Program-made: the position numbers and the translations under genes
Notes under the pieces: generated by a model
Told to the model about the DNA's origin: nothing
Seen by the model: only the letters and a program-made list of their open reading frames with translations
Databases searched by the model: none
In this document: positions 35,962 through 47,249 of the stretch, in pieces
How positions within the stretch are numbered: position 1 is the stretch's first letter
How the letters are laid out: each line of letters begins with the position of its first letter
From: Isoetes taiwanensis
Taxonomy: Eukaryota; Streptophyta; Lycopodiopsida; Isoetales; Isoetaceae
Assembly: GCA_021234155.1 (NCBI GenBank)
Contig: JAJEKV010000005.1
Coordinates: forward strand, 13,619,449-13,683,448
Length of the DNA: 64,000 nt
Reading direction: 5' to 3'

Positions 35962-36036
35962 AAATAGTGCATTAACTTGTTTCTAGCATGCCTTGCCCTC
36001 CACACAAATAGTACGTGAACTTGTTTCTAGCATGCC
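35962..36036 (+). repeat. 31-bp repeat at 44-bp spacing
   Basis: aaatagt.c.t.aacttgtt followed by tctagcatgcct occurs at 35,962-35,992 and 36,006-36,036 with three mismatches. Confidence 0.8.
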
Positions 36037-36890
36037 TCTATTCTTCACAAATCTAATGCCTAGATCTTTTCTACCCAGATTTCAACTTTTTTTCAAAGGC
36101 TAGCATCCCTTTATGGGCTCCATTTTTGTATGAAGTTTGATCCTTGTTCGTCTCAACTAAATGGCTTGCCCCTCTCTTGATTTTAGATTGCGTAATCTTT
36201 TGCAAAATGCTCTTCGTTGAAGAATTCCAAGTGTACGTGATCCAAATACAAATATTAGAAAAAGCTATAATACGACATTGTTAGATTCTAGTTCACTCCA
36301 ACACATCATTATTCTTTGGATATTTTGTTAGTAAGTCATGGCCAAACAAAATTTAAAATTCTGCTGCAATGGTATCAAGAGAGTTAACACTCGCTAATCC
36401 TTTGCTTATTCCCTTTTCTGCAAAAGCTTACTCATTTTCATCCACAAGCTTTCATTCCTGTTGGTCTTTAGAATACTATATCGCATTGAAGGCGCATTTA
36501 AAACTTAATTGGATTACTCGCAGAGTTCAATTTAATTCGAACTAAACAAAAAAATAAGTAAAGAAGTGTATTATCAAGCCAAAAAAGGCAAGTGTTGTAT
36601 TATCGCTAGATTCAACCTCCTCCCCTGAATGTTTTCGAGGGAAAAACCTTGGCAAAGAATAGGTATGTTGAGAGATCAGCATAATGGTATATTACAATTG
36701 CAAAATATGTAATGCCGCTAGAAAAGAATCAGAACCCCTTGTCAATATGGCTTACACATTTCATAAGGATGAATTTGAGATGCCACCCACTGAAACTAGA
36801 CTCTCGTTTTGTTCCAAAAGTAAAGATCGCCTCAACGGACTGTTTCCATAGAGTAGGTGTTTCTTGCCTTAACCCAAAGAGGACCAAGTT
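36037..36890. other. unassigned AT-rich sequence
   Basis: No domain, repeat or element end could be supported in this stretch. Confidence 0.3.
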
Positions 36891-37240
36891 GGGTGGTTAA
36901 CCGCGGTAATCCAACTCTACTTTATCTAAGATATATTATATTTGGATCTTGTGTCTCACTTTGAGATGCTATTCAATAGTTATTTAGCTTCCATTACCCA
37001 TTGAATCAGATCAATTGGTATCGTAGCCTTGGGGTTTGAGCCGAGTACCATCCTAATTCTTTCCTGCCTAGCTGTAAAGGGGCTTGCTCGCGGTCTACTT
37101 GAGTAGAATTATAAACAAATATGCCCCGCCCCGCCATCTGTTAACTTTGTTGCTACAGAGGTGTTTGCCATATCCGGACCCCAAGTAGGGTGGTTAACCG
37201 CGGTAATCCAACTCTACGACCGAGATATATTATATGCCCT
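36891..37240 (+). repeat. direct repeat pair near a possible primer-binding site
   Basis: gggtggttaaccgcggtaat, continuing ccaactctac, is at 36,891 and again at 37,188; 'agatatattatat' and 'gagatg' follow in both at similar distances. The copies are about 297 bp apart. TTGGTATCGTAGCC at about 37,018 resembles the initiator-tRNA primer site TGGTATCAGAGC, but an opposite-strand match near 37,275 fits a retroelement layout better (next entry). Confidence 0.6.
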
Positions 37241-37269
37241 GTGGATTCTATGCTTACTTGAGATGATGT

Positions 37270-37900
37270 TATGATACCAACAAGTGGCCACAAATGAAGT
37301 GGTATTCTCATTGAGCTTTGTAAAATCATTGAGTACAAATGTACCTCCCACTGGGCGTAAATTAGCGAAAACTTAAAATTTGAGTGCTCCAACTAGATAA
37401 TCGCCGAGAAACACAATGCAAACAAGGAGTACAAGATAATGTATGAATTATCTCGGCCATTGGTCGATGCAAAAAGTGAGAAAAACCCCTCACTTTCGTG
37501 CTTTTGAGGAAAGCCCTAATGAGAGAAATGGTGGTTGCCCAAAGCTCTTGAAGAATGCTACCAGTAAATAATCGCTTGGTGAAGTGAGGTGGATAGCGAA
37601 TATTTATTGATGCGACAATAGGCACGCGCCGGCCGCTAAAAATATCAAAAAATATAAAAGCACTTGAGGCTCTAGGCCACGCCGGTGAAAGAAATAATAG
37701 CCCCACCAATTGGGAACCGGACGAAAAACCATCGCCGGTGAAAACATCCGATAGTGCTGCCCTCGTGAGGCTACAACGCCTACCCGAGGAGAAAAATGAG
37801 TAGCAATATCGGCCCCGTGAGGCTAAGCAATGCTCCTCACCGGTGGAAAACAATGGAAAAACTACGCCATAGAGACACAACATAGACTTAAAACAACATA
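37270..37900 (-). mobile_element. possible Ty1/copia LTR end and primer-binding site
   Basis: On the minus strand, GCCACTTGTTGGTATCATAA contains TGGTATCA, the start of the usual initiator-Met tRNA primer site, at about 37,270-37,282. To its left, where the leader and gag would start, the minus strand reads MANTSVATKLTDGGAGHI, a plausible copia gag opening. To its right is a stretch open for 173 codons on the minus strand (37,362-37,883), which would be LTR sequence and not a gene. The LTR start was not identified and no second LTR was found. Confidence 0.3.
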
Positions 37901-40900
37901 CCGAGTGAAAATGAATAATGAATATTGCCTCGCGAGGCTATAGAGCCACGCCAAGAAAGGAGACTATGCACAAAAAATGGGAGGCCATGGAGCCACGTAC
38001 CATAAAAATCCTCAATCGTGAATAAAACACTAGATACTCCCTAAAATTTATGTATACAAATAAAACAAAGCCTCGTAATATGAGAGAGGGAGAGGTGGGC
38101 TGGAAACTCTAGTGAGAGGCAAAAAGAGAAAGTAATGTGAAAAGGATCTCAAGAGAACGTAATGAAGCAAAGATAAATAGGAGAGGAAGTAGGAGTTACA
38201 GATTCAGTAGTATATTCTGCTCTATTAGTTAACGAATAGAACCTTGGCATCTAGGATGGGTTCTAAAGTGGTACTAACAAGTGGTCGAGCAAGCGAGGAA
38301 TCTACCTTGAATCAAAGAAAAGAAGAAGCTTATATGGAACAAATGAATTTAAAGAAGAGAATTGAAAGCTTATAAGAGCTAAGAGATGTTTCACGAGATA
38401 ATATATGTAAATAATGAAGAACTGGGCCTAAGAGATAATATGCAAGAATACCGAGGGAACAAAACGAAGGCAAAAAGAGACTAACATGAGTTAAAAATGA
38501 GATGGATGGAGGAAAGAGATGCACACATTTAATCACCTCAAAGGTATTGATGAGAAACTAAGAATATATGATAAAAGAATGCAAGTAGCCCCCAAAAGCA
38601 CCTACCACCATGAGAAACAAATCTAAAACTCCTATAAAAGGTGCAAATCGGGGCAAAAGTGGCATGAATGAAATCTTGTATAAGGAACATGATAAACCAA
38701 ATCAAAGACGCATGAAACCACACCAAAAAGGAAACCAATGCAAACATAAATGAGCAAATGGCTAATACGTAAACAAACCAGACCCAAAAAGCGTGATCTA
38801 AGCCAACAAGAAATTGAAAGAAGAAAAATGGCGTAAAAGCAAGACTAAGTAAAACATGCTAGTCCTGTCAGAATAAACTATAAACGCCATGTGTGCCAAC
38901 AAAGGGTCCAAAGATACAAAAAAAAAATAGCTTGTGACCTCTCAAGCAAACGAAGCCATACAAGACCAAATAACATATATACCTACAAAAATAATGAAGC
39001 AATGGAGAAATGGACGCCAACAAAAATGAGCTTGTAGATATCCACATGGAGCAAACGCATAAGTCAAATCATAGATCAAATGCATCAAAACGCGCGTAGA
39101 GGCTACAAAATGAGCTAAGTGTAAGCAATCTTGAGAACGTACCAACATAATGCAATGAAGACAGATCTCTATATAATGCCAACCATGAGCCGAGCTTAGG
39201 ATCACTTCCAAACCTGGACATCACATATGCATCAACTATAAAGAATGAATGGAACCATGAAAGTTTTACTATCACAAGGTAGACCGACATGAAAAATAAG
39301 GGCTGGGACCAGAAAAGAATAAAACTAGGTAAAGGGAACTATAACCCTTAAAAAAGAAACCCAATGCATAATAAAACAAATGAAAGTGACAAAGCGTAAT
39401 GATTCCATGATCAAACTTGTTTGAACCGATGTGAATGCCCGCATAAAAAGGAACACCTAAAGCAGATGCAAGAAACATCAAGTAACAAGATCAAACCACA
39501 GGCAACACTCGCTAAAAACAAAATGAAACCACAAGGCGCACAAAAATCGCCAGAATTGGGGTGAAAAGAAAACAATACAGTCAGTAAGGGAGGCATGGAA
39601 CAAAAAGAGAAAAGAAATTGCAAGAGATAGCAGAACATGAAAAGGCCCAAGTGAATCAATGAAGCAAAGGCGAGCCAATGAGGCAATCTAGAGGCAGCAC
39701 CAAGGCACAACGCAAATTAAGGGAAAGAATAATGGCACTTAAGGGTGTTCTACCGAAAACGTAACTTTTCCATGCCTTTCATTACCCGCAATGAAAATGG
39801 TAGAATTCACAAGGACCAAAGACAAAAGAACAATATAGAGCATAGTAATATCGAAGAATAGGAAATGGAAGAAAGCAGAATGAGATAATCGAAAAACATG
39901 ACATATAAAGAACAAAAAAAGGACGCGGCATCCACATATAACTACCAAGAAGGGCAAGCACATGCATAAAGGAGACAATCGAAGATCATGAGAAAGTGCA
40001 AATCTATAGCAAGGGAACACATGAACACCCAAAAGCAAGTTCGAGGATGCAAGACATACCTAGGGACCCATCCAACATGAACGTGCGACCTAAAAATGGT
40101 CCAACAAATTCCAGCAAAGTCACAAAAGAATGCATCATGGTCAAGAAAAGCTAAGTAAAAAGTGAGCCAACCATCATGAACAAAAACGCAGAAAAAGAAT
40201 CATGGTAAATAAAAAGAACATGGAAACATTGGAACAAAAAGAAAAAGTATAAGAATGAAAAAGGATTAGAATGAGAATTTAAACAAGGTCGAAACCACAG
40301 TCAGTATAAAAATTTGTATGAGTAAATAACGAACCATAGAAGGCACAATAACGCCGTAATTTTGTGAAAGAAATAAGAAGTAAACAGCACCTGAGGTCCT
40401 AACAAAAGATAGATAGATAGATAGAGATTTTAACGCCCACGAAAACCCACCCAAGTTATGTGGGACCCAATACAAAGATGGGTCAGAAGTCTGGCTGACA
40501 AGAATAAAAGAAACAAAGAATATCAACATAAACACAAATAAAATATAATAATAACAAGAAGCAGCACGCACATGAGCTCACCTATAAAAATTCAAACCAT
40601 GCCCCTGAGGCCACCGGTCTCTGATGATTGCCGCATTCTCGGCGACCGCCCACTTTTTGTCGTAGCTTCCAGCCTCTCGCGACCTTACACAAATTCCCCG
40701 GCCGCCGTATGGTTACCGAGCTGAGAGAGATCCTCTTGAACCGAGAAGTGGGTGCCTTTAGATGACTTCCATGCCGGCGACATATATAGCCTGCCCCGGT
40801 GGCTATTGAACCGCATCGACATATGGCGGGTCGGTTCTGCCTTCCGAAGCCCCAACAAACCCCAAGGTGCTGTAACAATGGCGGCCTCTCGCACGTGCAT

Positions 40901-41880
40901 AACATCCGTGGAAGAAGTTAGTCAAAGCTCTGCTCTACATCCGGCGCGATTTGCCTCCCGCGTACTCCACGATGCGCAAATTCAAGCTTCGGTCCGCTCC
41001 GAGCCACCGGCCGCCGCATGCTCCCATGATCCTTATCCTACATGCCACTATGATCCCGCACTTGCGTGCTACCTTGTCTTTATCTCGCCATCTCCACACG
41101 CTATCCCTAAGGAGCCTTCTCGTCAAGCACTCCGCCGCAGTGCATGCGCCTCGGGTCCGCTTCAAAGAGCGATACAATTTGGGCAAGAGGAGTGGAGATG
41201 ATTATGGGTACCTCGCCTTCCAAGATGGCAATATATAGCAGGAACATAAGTGACAAGTAAGAACACAAAAAGGTCCAAATGAATTTATGAAGCAAAAAAG
41301 GTGTGAATGTGGCAAAATAGGGTCAAAAGCGCACAAAAGGCAAATCTTCAATGGGGAACTAAGGAAAGAATATGAAAGGCAAAGACACAAATTCTAAGAT
41401 GATACAAAGAATCGAACTTGAATTAAACATGATACTAATGAGAATAAATCCATGAACCGAATAAAGCCTAGAAGATCATTACTATACTCTCAACTTCACT
41501 CAGAAATCATAAAACCATCCAAGTAAAAAACAAAGAAGATCGGTGATAGATGGTCAAGGGTATGCATGAACGAAAAAGCAAATCTAAAAAACACACAAAC
41601 CTACTTCAACACCCAAATAGTCTACAAATTAACCCACTAACAAACCTTAAATCCCAAAGATGATGAACTACAACCTAGAATGCTTGAATTGAATAACTAT
41701 AGAATCAACAACATCGAGCAACAATGTAAACGATCGGCTGATTTAGAACATGAAAAATGGACTGACGCATCCAAAGAAAAAAAGGAAAAAGAATGCCACT
41801 CTTAAGAATCCCCACACCATAACTCTTGAAGGGACAATCAACCAAGGAGAATGCAGATGCAAACAAATAGCACAACCAAG
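37900..41880. other. A-rich, strand-skewed region without identified genes
   Basis: The plus strand has far more A than T: in the line 39,901-39,960 I count 30 A and 6 T, and in 39,301-39,360, 30 A and 8 T. The pyrimidine-rich minus strand is therefore open for many 60-100 codon frames that are not genes. At 38,300-38,560 the plus strand has charged patches (KEEAYMEQMNLKKRIESL, RWMEERDAH) suggestive of a broken coiled-coil, gag-like frame. The block at 40,580-41,230 is GC-rich and differs from its surroundings. Confidence 0.4.
40407..40480 (-). mobile_element. 3' tail of the non-LTR family, with a GATA repeat
   Basis: A tetranucleotide run (AGAT)n at 40,407-40,427 is followed on the plus strand by GATTTTAACGCCCACG and then ACCCA...TTATGTGGGACCCA. 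This parallels (ATAGA)n TTTTTT A.CGTCCAC...GACC...TTATGGGACC at 41,892. On the minus strand it is a 3' end with a simple-repeat tail. The GC-rich block to the right (40,580-41,230) may be the rest of this copy, but I could not align it to the 41.9-44.1 kb element. Confidence 0.5.
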
Positions 41881-41891
41881 AATGGCAAAAC

Positions 41892-41921
41892 AATAGAATA
41901 GAATAGAATAGAATAGAATAG
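41892..41921. repeat. (AATAG)n microsatellite, element tail
   Basis: About six units of AATAG on the plus strand. Its place directly after the conserved 3' sequence marks it as the element's 3' tail and not an unrelated microsatellite. Confidence 0.85.
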
Positions 41922-42199
41922 TTTTTTATCGTCCACTGGTGACCAATTCCATTTATGGGACCTAGAAGGAGCGCGAAAGAAACTTATTACCGGCCCGGTT
42001 AAAAAACCCCCGCCTCGGGCGGTTTTCGAGGGAAAACCGTGGCAGTAATAAGAATGGCCGCCAACCGCATAAGTACACACTCATCATGAAATAAATGTGT
42101 ATGCATGTCAAGGCGCGTCTGGTGACATAGCCGATCTCGCGATGTCCATGACCTCCTCGGTATATCCTAGCATCCAGACGCGATGCCGGGTCAATGTCA

Positions 42200-42959
42200 C
42201 ATAGCGAAGCTGGCCGCCCCACTCAACTCGCAAGATAGCGTCCGGATTTGATCATATGCCGGGCAACTTTGAAGGGTATGAGATTCATCCTCAATGATTC
42301 CCATTTGGCAAAGATTGAAAGAGCCTGCCCGACGCGGCTCACCAATCCAACGCCGCCTTCAATTGATGATGCGCCCCCGTATGTAATGGAGGCAATGAGT
42401 CTCAAGGCTCTTTTCATGGGCAAGCGGGCGCCAGGCATTGTGGGCCTCTGCTCCAATGTGGGATTTATGTGGCTACTGTAAAGGTAGTCAGTTTTAACTG
42501 CTCAAGGGCTACTGGTATCCCAAAGCTTGCCATGAAGCTGCCGCCACATATTGCTCTCAAGCTATGGCGACCGCTTCTCGCTTTCGTACATGTATGCACA
42601 TGTGCTCCCACATTCCATCTAGCCATCCATTGAGCTCTCTTTTCCTCCACAGCACCTGAGGGGCGCTAGGCTCCCATTGCCATGTTATAAGCTGTTTTGG
42701 GAGACGAGCATCGGCCCATGTTGACCACTAAAATAGACAATGTGGGCTTATCAAGGGTCAAGAGGCAAGTATCCCCAAGCTCGCAGTAGAATTTGATATG
42801 GACCGTGGATTTCACCCCCAGTGCTCGCGCATCAAGAAGGCTTCTTCTGCACCGCCCAAGTCATTCCAAGTAGCTGGGATACTTCACTGGCCCCCATACT
42901 AACCCCAGATAAAAAAGGACAGCTCCACTAAGACTTTGAACAGTGTGATCGGGTGGGTC
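42200..42959 (-). pseudogene. non-LTR element, region after the reverse transcriptase
   Basis: Between the reverse transcriptase and the tail the minus strand keeps frames at 42,465-42,650 and 42,223-42,456 with no recognised motif. No RNase H or Cys-rich tail could be read. Confidence 0.4.
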
Positions 42960-44110
42960 CAATCATACAACTCCGCCATGACTATTGTTTTGCATTGCAT
43001 ATAGTGCTTTCCACTCGGGCCGTAACTCGTGAGTCAAATGCATGGATGTGTCCCAAGGCATAGTAGATCGAAAACTCCACTCCCAACATTTGTATGTGGA
43101 TGCTACTTCCACATTCTCGGGTAACGGAAGGAGGGGATCCTGGGCTTGCCGTGGAAGATGATATGAAACCACTCTTTTAGTTCCTGGGCTAAGTTGACGC
43201 GGTATATCGCCGCTGGCAAAATGTGTCCGTGGCATCGGTGATGTCGCTTGCATGTCTCGCTGGTGTGTTAGGAGGTCCACATCATCGCGATATATTAACC
43301 GCTTGATGATCTCGTAGAGTAGCGGGTGAGCCCCGTCGGCCCCCACATCGCCAAGAAGCCGCCTCCAATTGATCAATGTAAAGCCCAAACAATGTTGGGG
43401 AGAGAGGGCATCCCCGGGCGAACCCCATACTACTATTAAATGAGCTGGCTTTGCCTGTACTGCAACCCAATCTCAGCATCTTTCATAAAGCTCGGTGATA
43501 ATCGACATCGCAAATCTTACCGAACCCCAAACTGGCCGCAATCTTGCCCATAGTTTTTCCCGAGGCACGCTATCAAAATGCCTTGCAAAATCCACGGCAA
43601 CAATATAGATCCTCGACGGCTGCTCCCCGCTTACCTTCAACCAGCAGCCGCAATGCGAAGATGTGGTCAATGGTTGAGGTCGGTTCAACCCGCTTTGGGT
43701 GAGGCCCAGATCTTCTCGGCCCGCCTCTACCGCCAACCGGCCGCCGAGAATCCCAAAGAAGTTGGCCTCTTGCAAATAACACCTAACTCCACTCATGATT
43801 GCTCGCAATGGGTCGGGCAAAGGCGGGTCACCGCCTTATGATGGGAACAACCGCTATTGGTCCACCGCGATCGGGAAGTTTTCTCCTCAATGCCTGTTGA
43901 ACAAGGCGTCGTATGATCAAGCGGCGGATCGCCCTGCCCACTTAAGCAATTCGGCCGCATGCCATCCACAGTCCGGGCTTTCCCATTTGGCAAGACGCCG
44001 TAAAGCCCCCTTATTCCACGCCTCCTCAACTGCGGATTTCCGCAAAGATCGGCCTTCTGGGTGTGTACTGCCGCATGTGCACCCCGAGGGTCGTGATAGC
44101 AATCTTTAGA
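42960..44110 (-). pseudogene. non-LTR reverse transcriptase, broken
   Basis: Motifs can be read in order on the minus strand over several frames. They are a version of NGKA.GVDGM.AE.LKWAG near 43,980; TSTIDHIFALRLLVEGKRG near 43,690; IVAVDFARHFDSVPREKLWA near 43,580 (usual VDF.KAFD.V.R..LW); GFARGCPLSPTLFGLYIDQL near 43,420; RDDVDLL near 43,290 (usual YADDV.LL, first residues changed); and NVEVASTYK near 43,100. The .GCPLSPTLFGLYID..E form is unlike the L1 element at 12 kb, so this is a different LINE clade, which I cannot name with certainty. Frames change at least five times. Confidence 0.8.
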
Positions 44111-44500
44111 TAATACCCATATTATGTGTATAATATAGCAAATAAAATGATCAGTACAATGTAGGAGTCGCATCAAGGATTAGATAAACGATCAAAGCTC
44201 TTAAAAACCATGAATTCAAAACAATAGCAAGCATATGCAAGAAGCCCATAAAAAATCCACGACCAATGCTAGGGCCACATATGCATCCATATCACAAATA
44301 TCCGGCATGTATCCCAACCATCCAAACCATTGGTACAAAAAGTGACAAAGAAAATGCAAGATTGAAAAAGACACAAACGCCCATGTTGTAAGGCCCATAA
44401 GAGTAATGTAAACCCATAAGGTAAACATACATACCTCCTATAATATGACTTATGAGTCATGCCTAAATGCCAATGATGAAACATAGACAGACCTGATCAG
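44111..44500. other. unassigned A-rich sequence
   Basis: Composition again resembles the A-rich region left of 41.9 kb, consistent with the non-LTR element having inserted into that region. No gene is seen. Confidence 0.35.
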
Positions 44501-45895
44501 ATTGACATGGTTTGCTGTTAGATGGGTGTATCTGCCCTATATCTGACAGGCCACACTTATTGCACATGTTTTTTCTCTCACCTCCCTTTTCAACGTATAC
44601 ATGTTGATCTTTCCAGTATCATTTGGTTTGCGAATGGGGATTGTGTCTACATACTACGTCGAGGGGAGAAGTCCCCGATGCCATGTGCCTAAGGTTGGGG
44701 GATTGTGTGTTAGAGTCATCGGCGTGAATGTCAATGGGATAGGTTGAAGGAATACAAGGCTCCTCCGGTTCCTCTATCATTGGGGTTGCCATGGCTAAAG
44801 TAGGAGTTTAGGAGCTTTGGAATTTGTTTTTCTTTGGGGGATAGCAAAAGGTTGAAGAAGCTAAGGGATTCTTGAGGGCTCGACTAGTTTAAAATATGGA
44901 AACAAATCGGCCCGGACAAATCTGCACCTGGTTTCATATCTACCAATATATTAACTAAATTCTGCAAAAAGCCTCTCCATGGAAAGATCCTATGCAATAG
45001 ATCCAGTATGCAAGCAATAGGCAACTAGGATGACAGAATTGGAGAGCCAAGCAATAATGCAGCCAACAAGAAAATATCGAAAAAGGCAAAGCCAAGAGAA
45101 AAAAACAGAAACAACACTCGGTTTACAACCACTTATCTGGGAGAGGACGCCCTGATTTGAAGTTGAAGCTGATAAACTTTTATAAAGTTTGTCCCAGAAT
45201 GTGATGTTAAACTGGGCGGCATTCCAGGGTGGTTTAGAGATTTGCAAGTCACGCTCTATCTTGCTGTCTCTCAACATGTGCTAGGCGAAGGCCATCCTCA
45301 AGATGTTGGATCGCAGTCTCCATCTTTGGAAAGCTCCCTCGTTTTGTGGTCAGTTCATTTTTGAGCAGTTCGGACCAGAAACCTGCACTTCTTCTGCTAA
45401 AGATACAATCTGGGCTGCGTTTCCCTCTACCATCCCTTGAATTTTCTTCCAGTGTTCCTTAGGTGTCTGGTACGGTGTAGCTGGTGATGATGGATTGACA
45501 TGGTTTGCTGTTAGATGGGTGTATCTGCCCTGTATCTGACAGGCCACACTTATTGCACATGTTTTTTCTCTCACCTCCCTTTTCAACGTATACATGTTGA
45601 TCTTTCCGTATCATTTGGTTTGCGAATGGGGATTGTGTCTACATACTCTGTCCCGAGAAGTCCCATGCCATGTCTGCCCTAAGGTTTTGTGGGGGATTGT
45701 GTGTTAGAGTCATCGGCGTGAATGTCAATGGGATAGGTTGAAGGAATGCAAGGCTCCTCCTGGTTCCTCTATCATTGGGGTTGAGTAGGAGTTTAGGAGC
45801 TTTGGAATTTGTTTTTTTTTTTTTTTTTTTTTTGGGGTAGCAAAGGTTGAAGGGATTCTTGAGGGCTGGAATTAGTTTAAAATATGGAAGCAAAG
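44501..45895. repeat. pair of direct repeats of about 400 bp (TRIM-like arrangement)
   Basis: Copy 1 is about 44,501-44,905 and copy 2 about 45,495-45,895. Both begin attgacatggtttgctgtta and end ttagtttaaaatatgga or close to it, with high similarity between; copy 2 has a run of about 23 T that copy 1 lacks. The 590 bp between them carry no gene that I recognise. A TGGTTTCATATC word, 9 of 12 with the usual tRNA-Met primer site, lies at about 44,929, some 20 bp inside the first copy's end. This could be a miniature LTR element or a tandem duplication. Confidence 0.65.
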
Positions 45896-46165
45896 CATAA
45901 TTGATGCCCACCCTCGGGGTTGGTTGGGAGGGGAGGGGGTTGGGGAGTTTCAATCCTATGGGGAAAAGGTTTAATTCTAACTGTCGCGGAATTGTTTTGG
46001 GATGATGTTAAGAGGACGATGTAGTCTGGATGTTGGCTAGAGAGATCAAGCAAAGCCCATGTATCTTTGGCTCAAGAAGCAAAAGAGAAAAAATAGCTAC
46101 TAGTCAAAGAGAGAGAACGTGGCCAAAATGTAAAGAACTATTACGAGAGAAAGTGGCCAAAAGAA

Positions 46166-46224
46166 TTATCACAAAGTCACTAAACTTTATTAAACTATCA
46201 CAAAATCACTAGACTTTATTATTA
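46166..46224 (+). repeat. tandem repeat, two units of about 30 bp
   Basis: tatcacaaagtcactaaact and tatcacaaaatcactagact begin two adjacent units, each followed by ttatta. They lie directly outside the Helitron end. Confidence 0.8.
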
Positions 46225-46225
46225 A

Positions 46226-46255
46226 CTAGTAATGATGCCCAGCGTTGCTGGGCAT
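46226..46255 (-). mobile_element. Helitron 3' terminus (reverse strand)
   Basis: A perfect 9-bp stem, ATGCCCAGC (46,235-46,243) and GCTGGGCAT (46,247-46,255) with loop GTT, lies five bases inside CTAG (46,226-46,229), and the outside base on the plus strand is A. This fits the Helitron 3' end rule. The stem-CTAG distance equals that at 4,428, so the two ends are probably of related families. Confidence 0.75.
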
Positions 46256-46305
46256 AAGTTGGGTATATCTAGATGATCAGAGAGAAGAAAAAAGCCAGAC
46301 ATACT

Positions 46306-46515
46306 TGAAATGTATTATAAACATCAAAGCTGCTTCGTTCTAATATTAACATTGTAATCTTAAGATATGCTTTAATTGAAATGTATTATAAACTTCAGAG
46401 CTGCTTCATTCTAATATGGAAATTCATGTATGTTATTTGGTCGGATGCTGGGTACATTAATTTTCATTATATTCTAGTTGTTAGGCATTTTCATTATATT
46501 CTAGTTAGCATTTTC
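46306..46515 (+). repeat. short internal repeats of the Helitron
   Basis: gaaatgtattataaac.tca followed by a similar 'gctgcttc.ttctaatat' occurs near 46,308 and 46,378. 'cattttcattatattctagt' occurs twice near 46,460-46,505. Confidence 0.75.
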
Positions 46516-46923
46516 ATTGAAAAAGCTATAGAATAAGACTTTATTTTCCAAAGTAGCTCTTGTTCCTAGGCTTAAAGTTCTTGTTTCTGGGCTTTAAACT
46601 CTGCACCAACCGGGTGTATTCTTTTACATTTAAAAGCAGTGGTTGATGCTTCCATAAACAATTGGAGGATGATTTACATTAGAAGCAAGCTAAGCTCCCA
46701 TCAATCCAAGTAAAAATGTTAGCAGGAGGCTATATACATTCCAAAACAACTTATCTGTTACTTAAAGCCTATGGTTTCACGCACCAAGGGCATTACAGAT
46801 TCTCTCGTACACAATGAGAAAAGAATACATGCTTCCATGATACAATGTTTCTACAACTTGGATGGCAATGTTCACATCAAATTAACCATGAGCACAACAT
46901 TACTATGAGCTTGCAATCAGACA

Positions 46924-47130
46924 TTGTCATTGAACTGAGTGAATTGCGTCCACATTGTGATCTAATCCTAGGTTGGAAACCTGTCATTGAACTTAGTGAA
47001 TTGAATCCACATTGTGACATTACATTATCCAAGTGGTTGTGCAAAGTCTAAGGTACTTTGAAAAATGTCAATGAACTTATTGAATTGTATCCGCACTGCA
47101 AACTTATTCAAGTGGTTGTGCATAACCTAG
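46924..47130 (+). repeat. three diverged copies of a 36-bp unit
   Basis: tgtcattgaactgagtgaat (about 46,926), a near copy at about 46,982 and a more diverged one at about 47,067 are each followed by 'tccacattg' or 'tccgcactg'. Two of them are also followed by 'caagtggttgtgca'. Confidence 0.75.
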
Positions 47131-47249
47131 AGTACTTTGTTTGATGGAGACAATACTAACTATAATAATGACAAACCTTTCAACATTAGAAGAATAAAAT
47201 GTAAAATCGTTGTTTAATTTCAAGTCCTTTAATAAATTATTGGAAAACA

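Larger units (their letters stand above)
41892..44110 (-). mobile_element. 5'-truncated non-LTR retrotransposon with a pentanucleotide tail
   Basis: On the minus strand a reverse transcriptase remnant (44,110 to about 42,960) is followed by about 1 kb of weakly coding sequence and then TATGGG..., GTGGACGATAAAAAACTATT and a (CTATT)n run ending at 41,892. No A run is present, so the element used a simple-repeat tail. No endonuclease is seen to the right of 44,110, where composition returns to AT-rich, so the copy is 5'-truncated as is usual for target-primed insertion. I found no clear target duplication. Confidence 0.6.

Noticed and set aside
37362-37883. 173-codon minus-strand frame
   Set aside because: It has no domain and lies where a pyrimidine-rich strand suppresses stops; it fits LTR or untranslated sequence better than a gene.
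38330-40571. Many hydrophobic minus-strand frames of 60-100 codons resembling membrane proteins
   Set aside because: They are an effect of the A-rich plus strand: T-rich codons on the other strand read as Phe, Leu, Ser and few stops arise.
45350-45595. 81-codon minus frame ending inside the 590-bp spacer of the direct repeats
   Set aside because: It begins within repeat copy 2 and has no motif; insufficient to call a gene.
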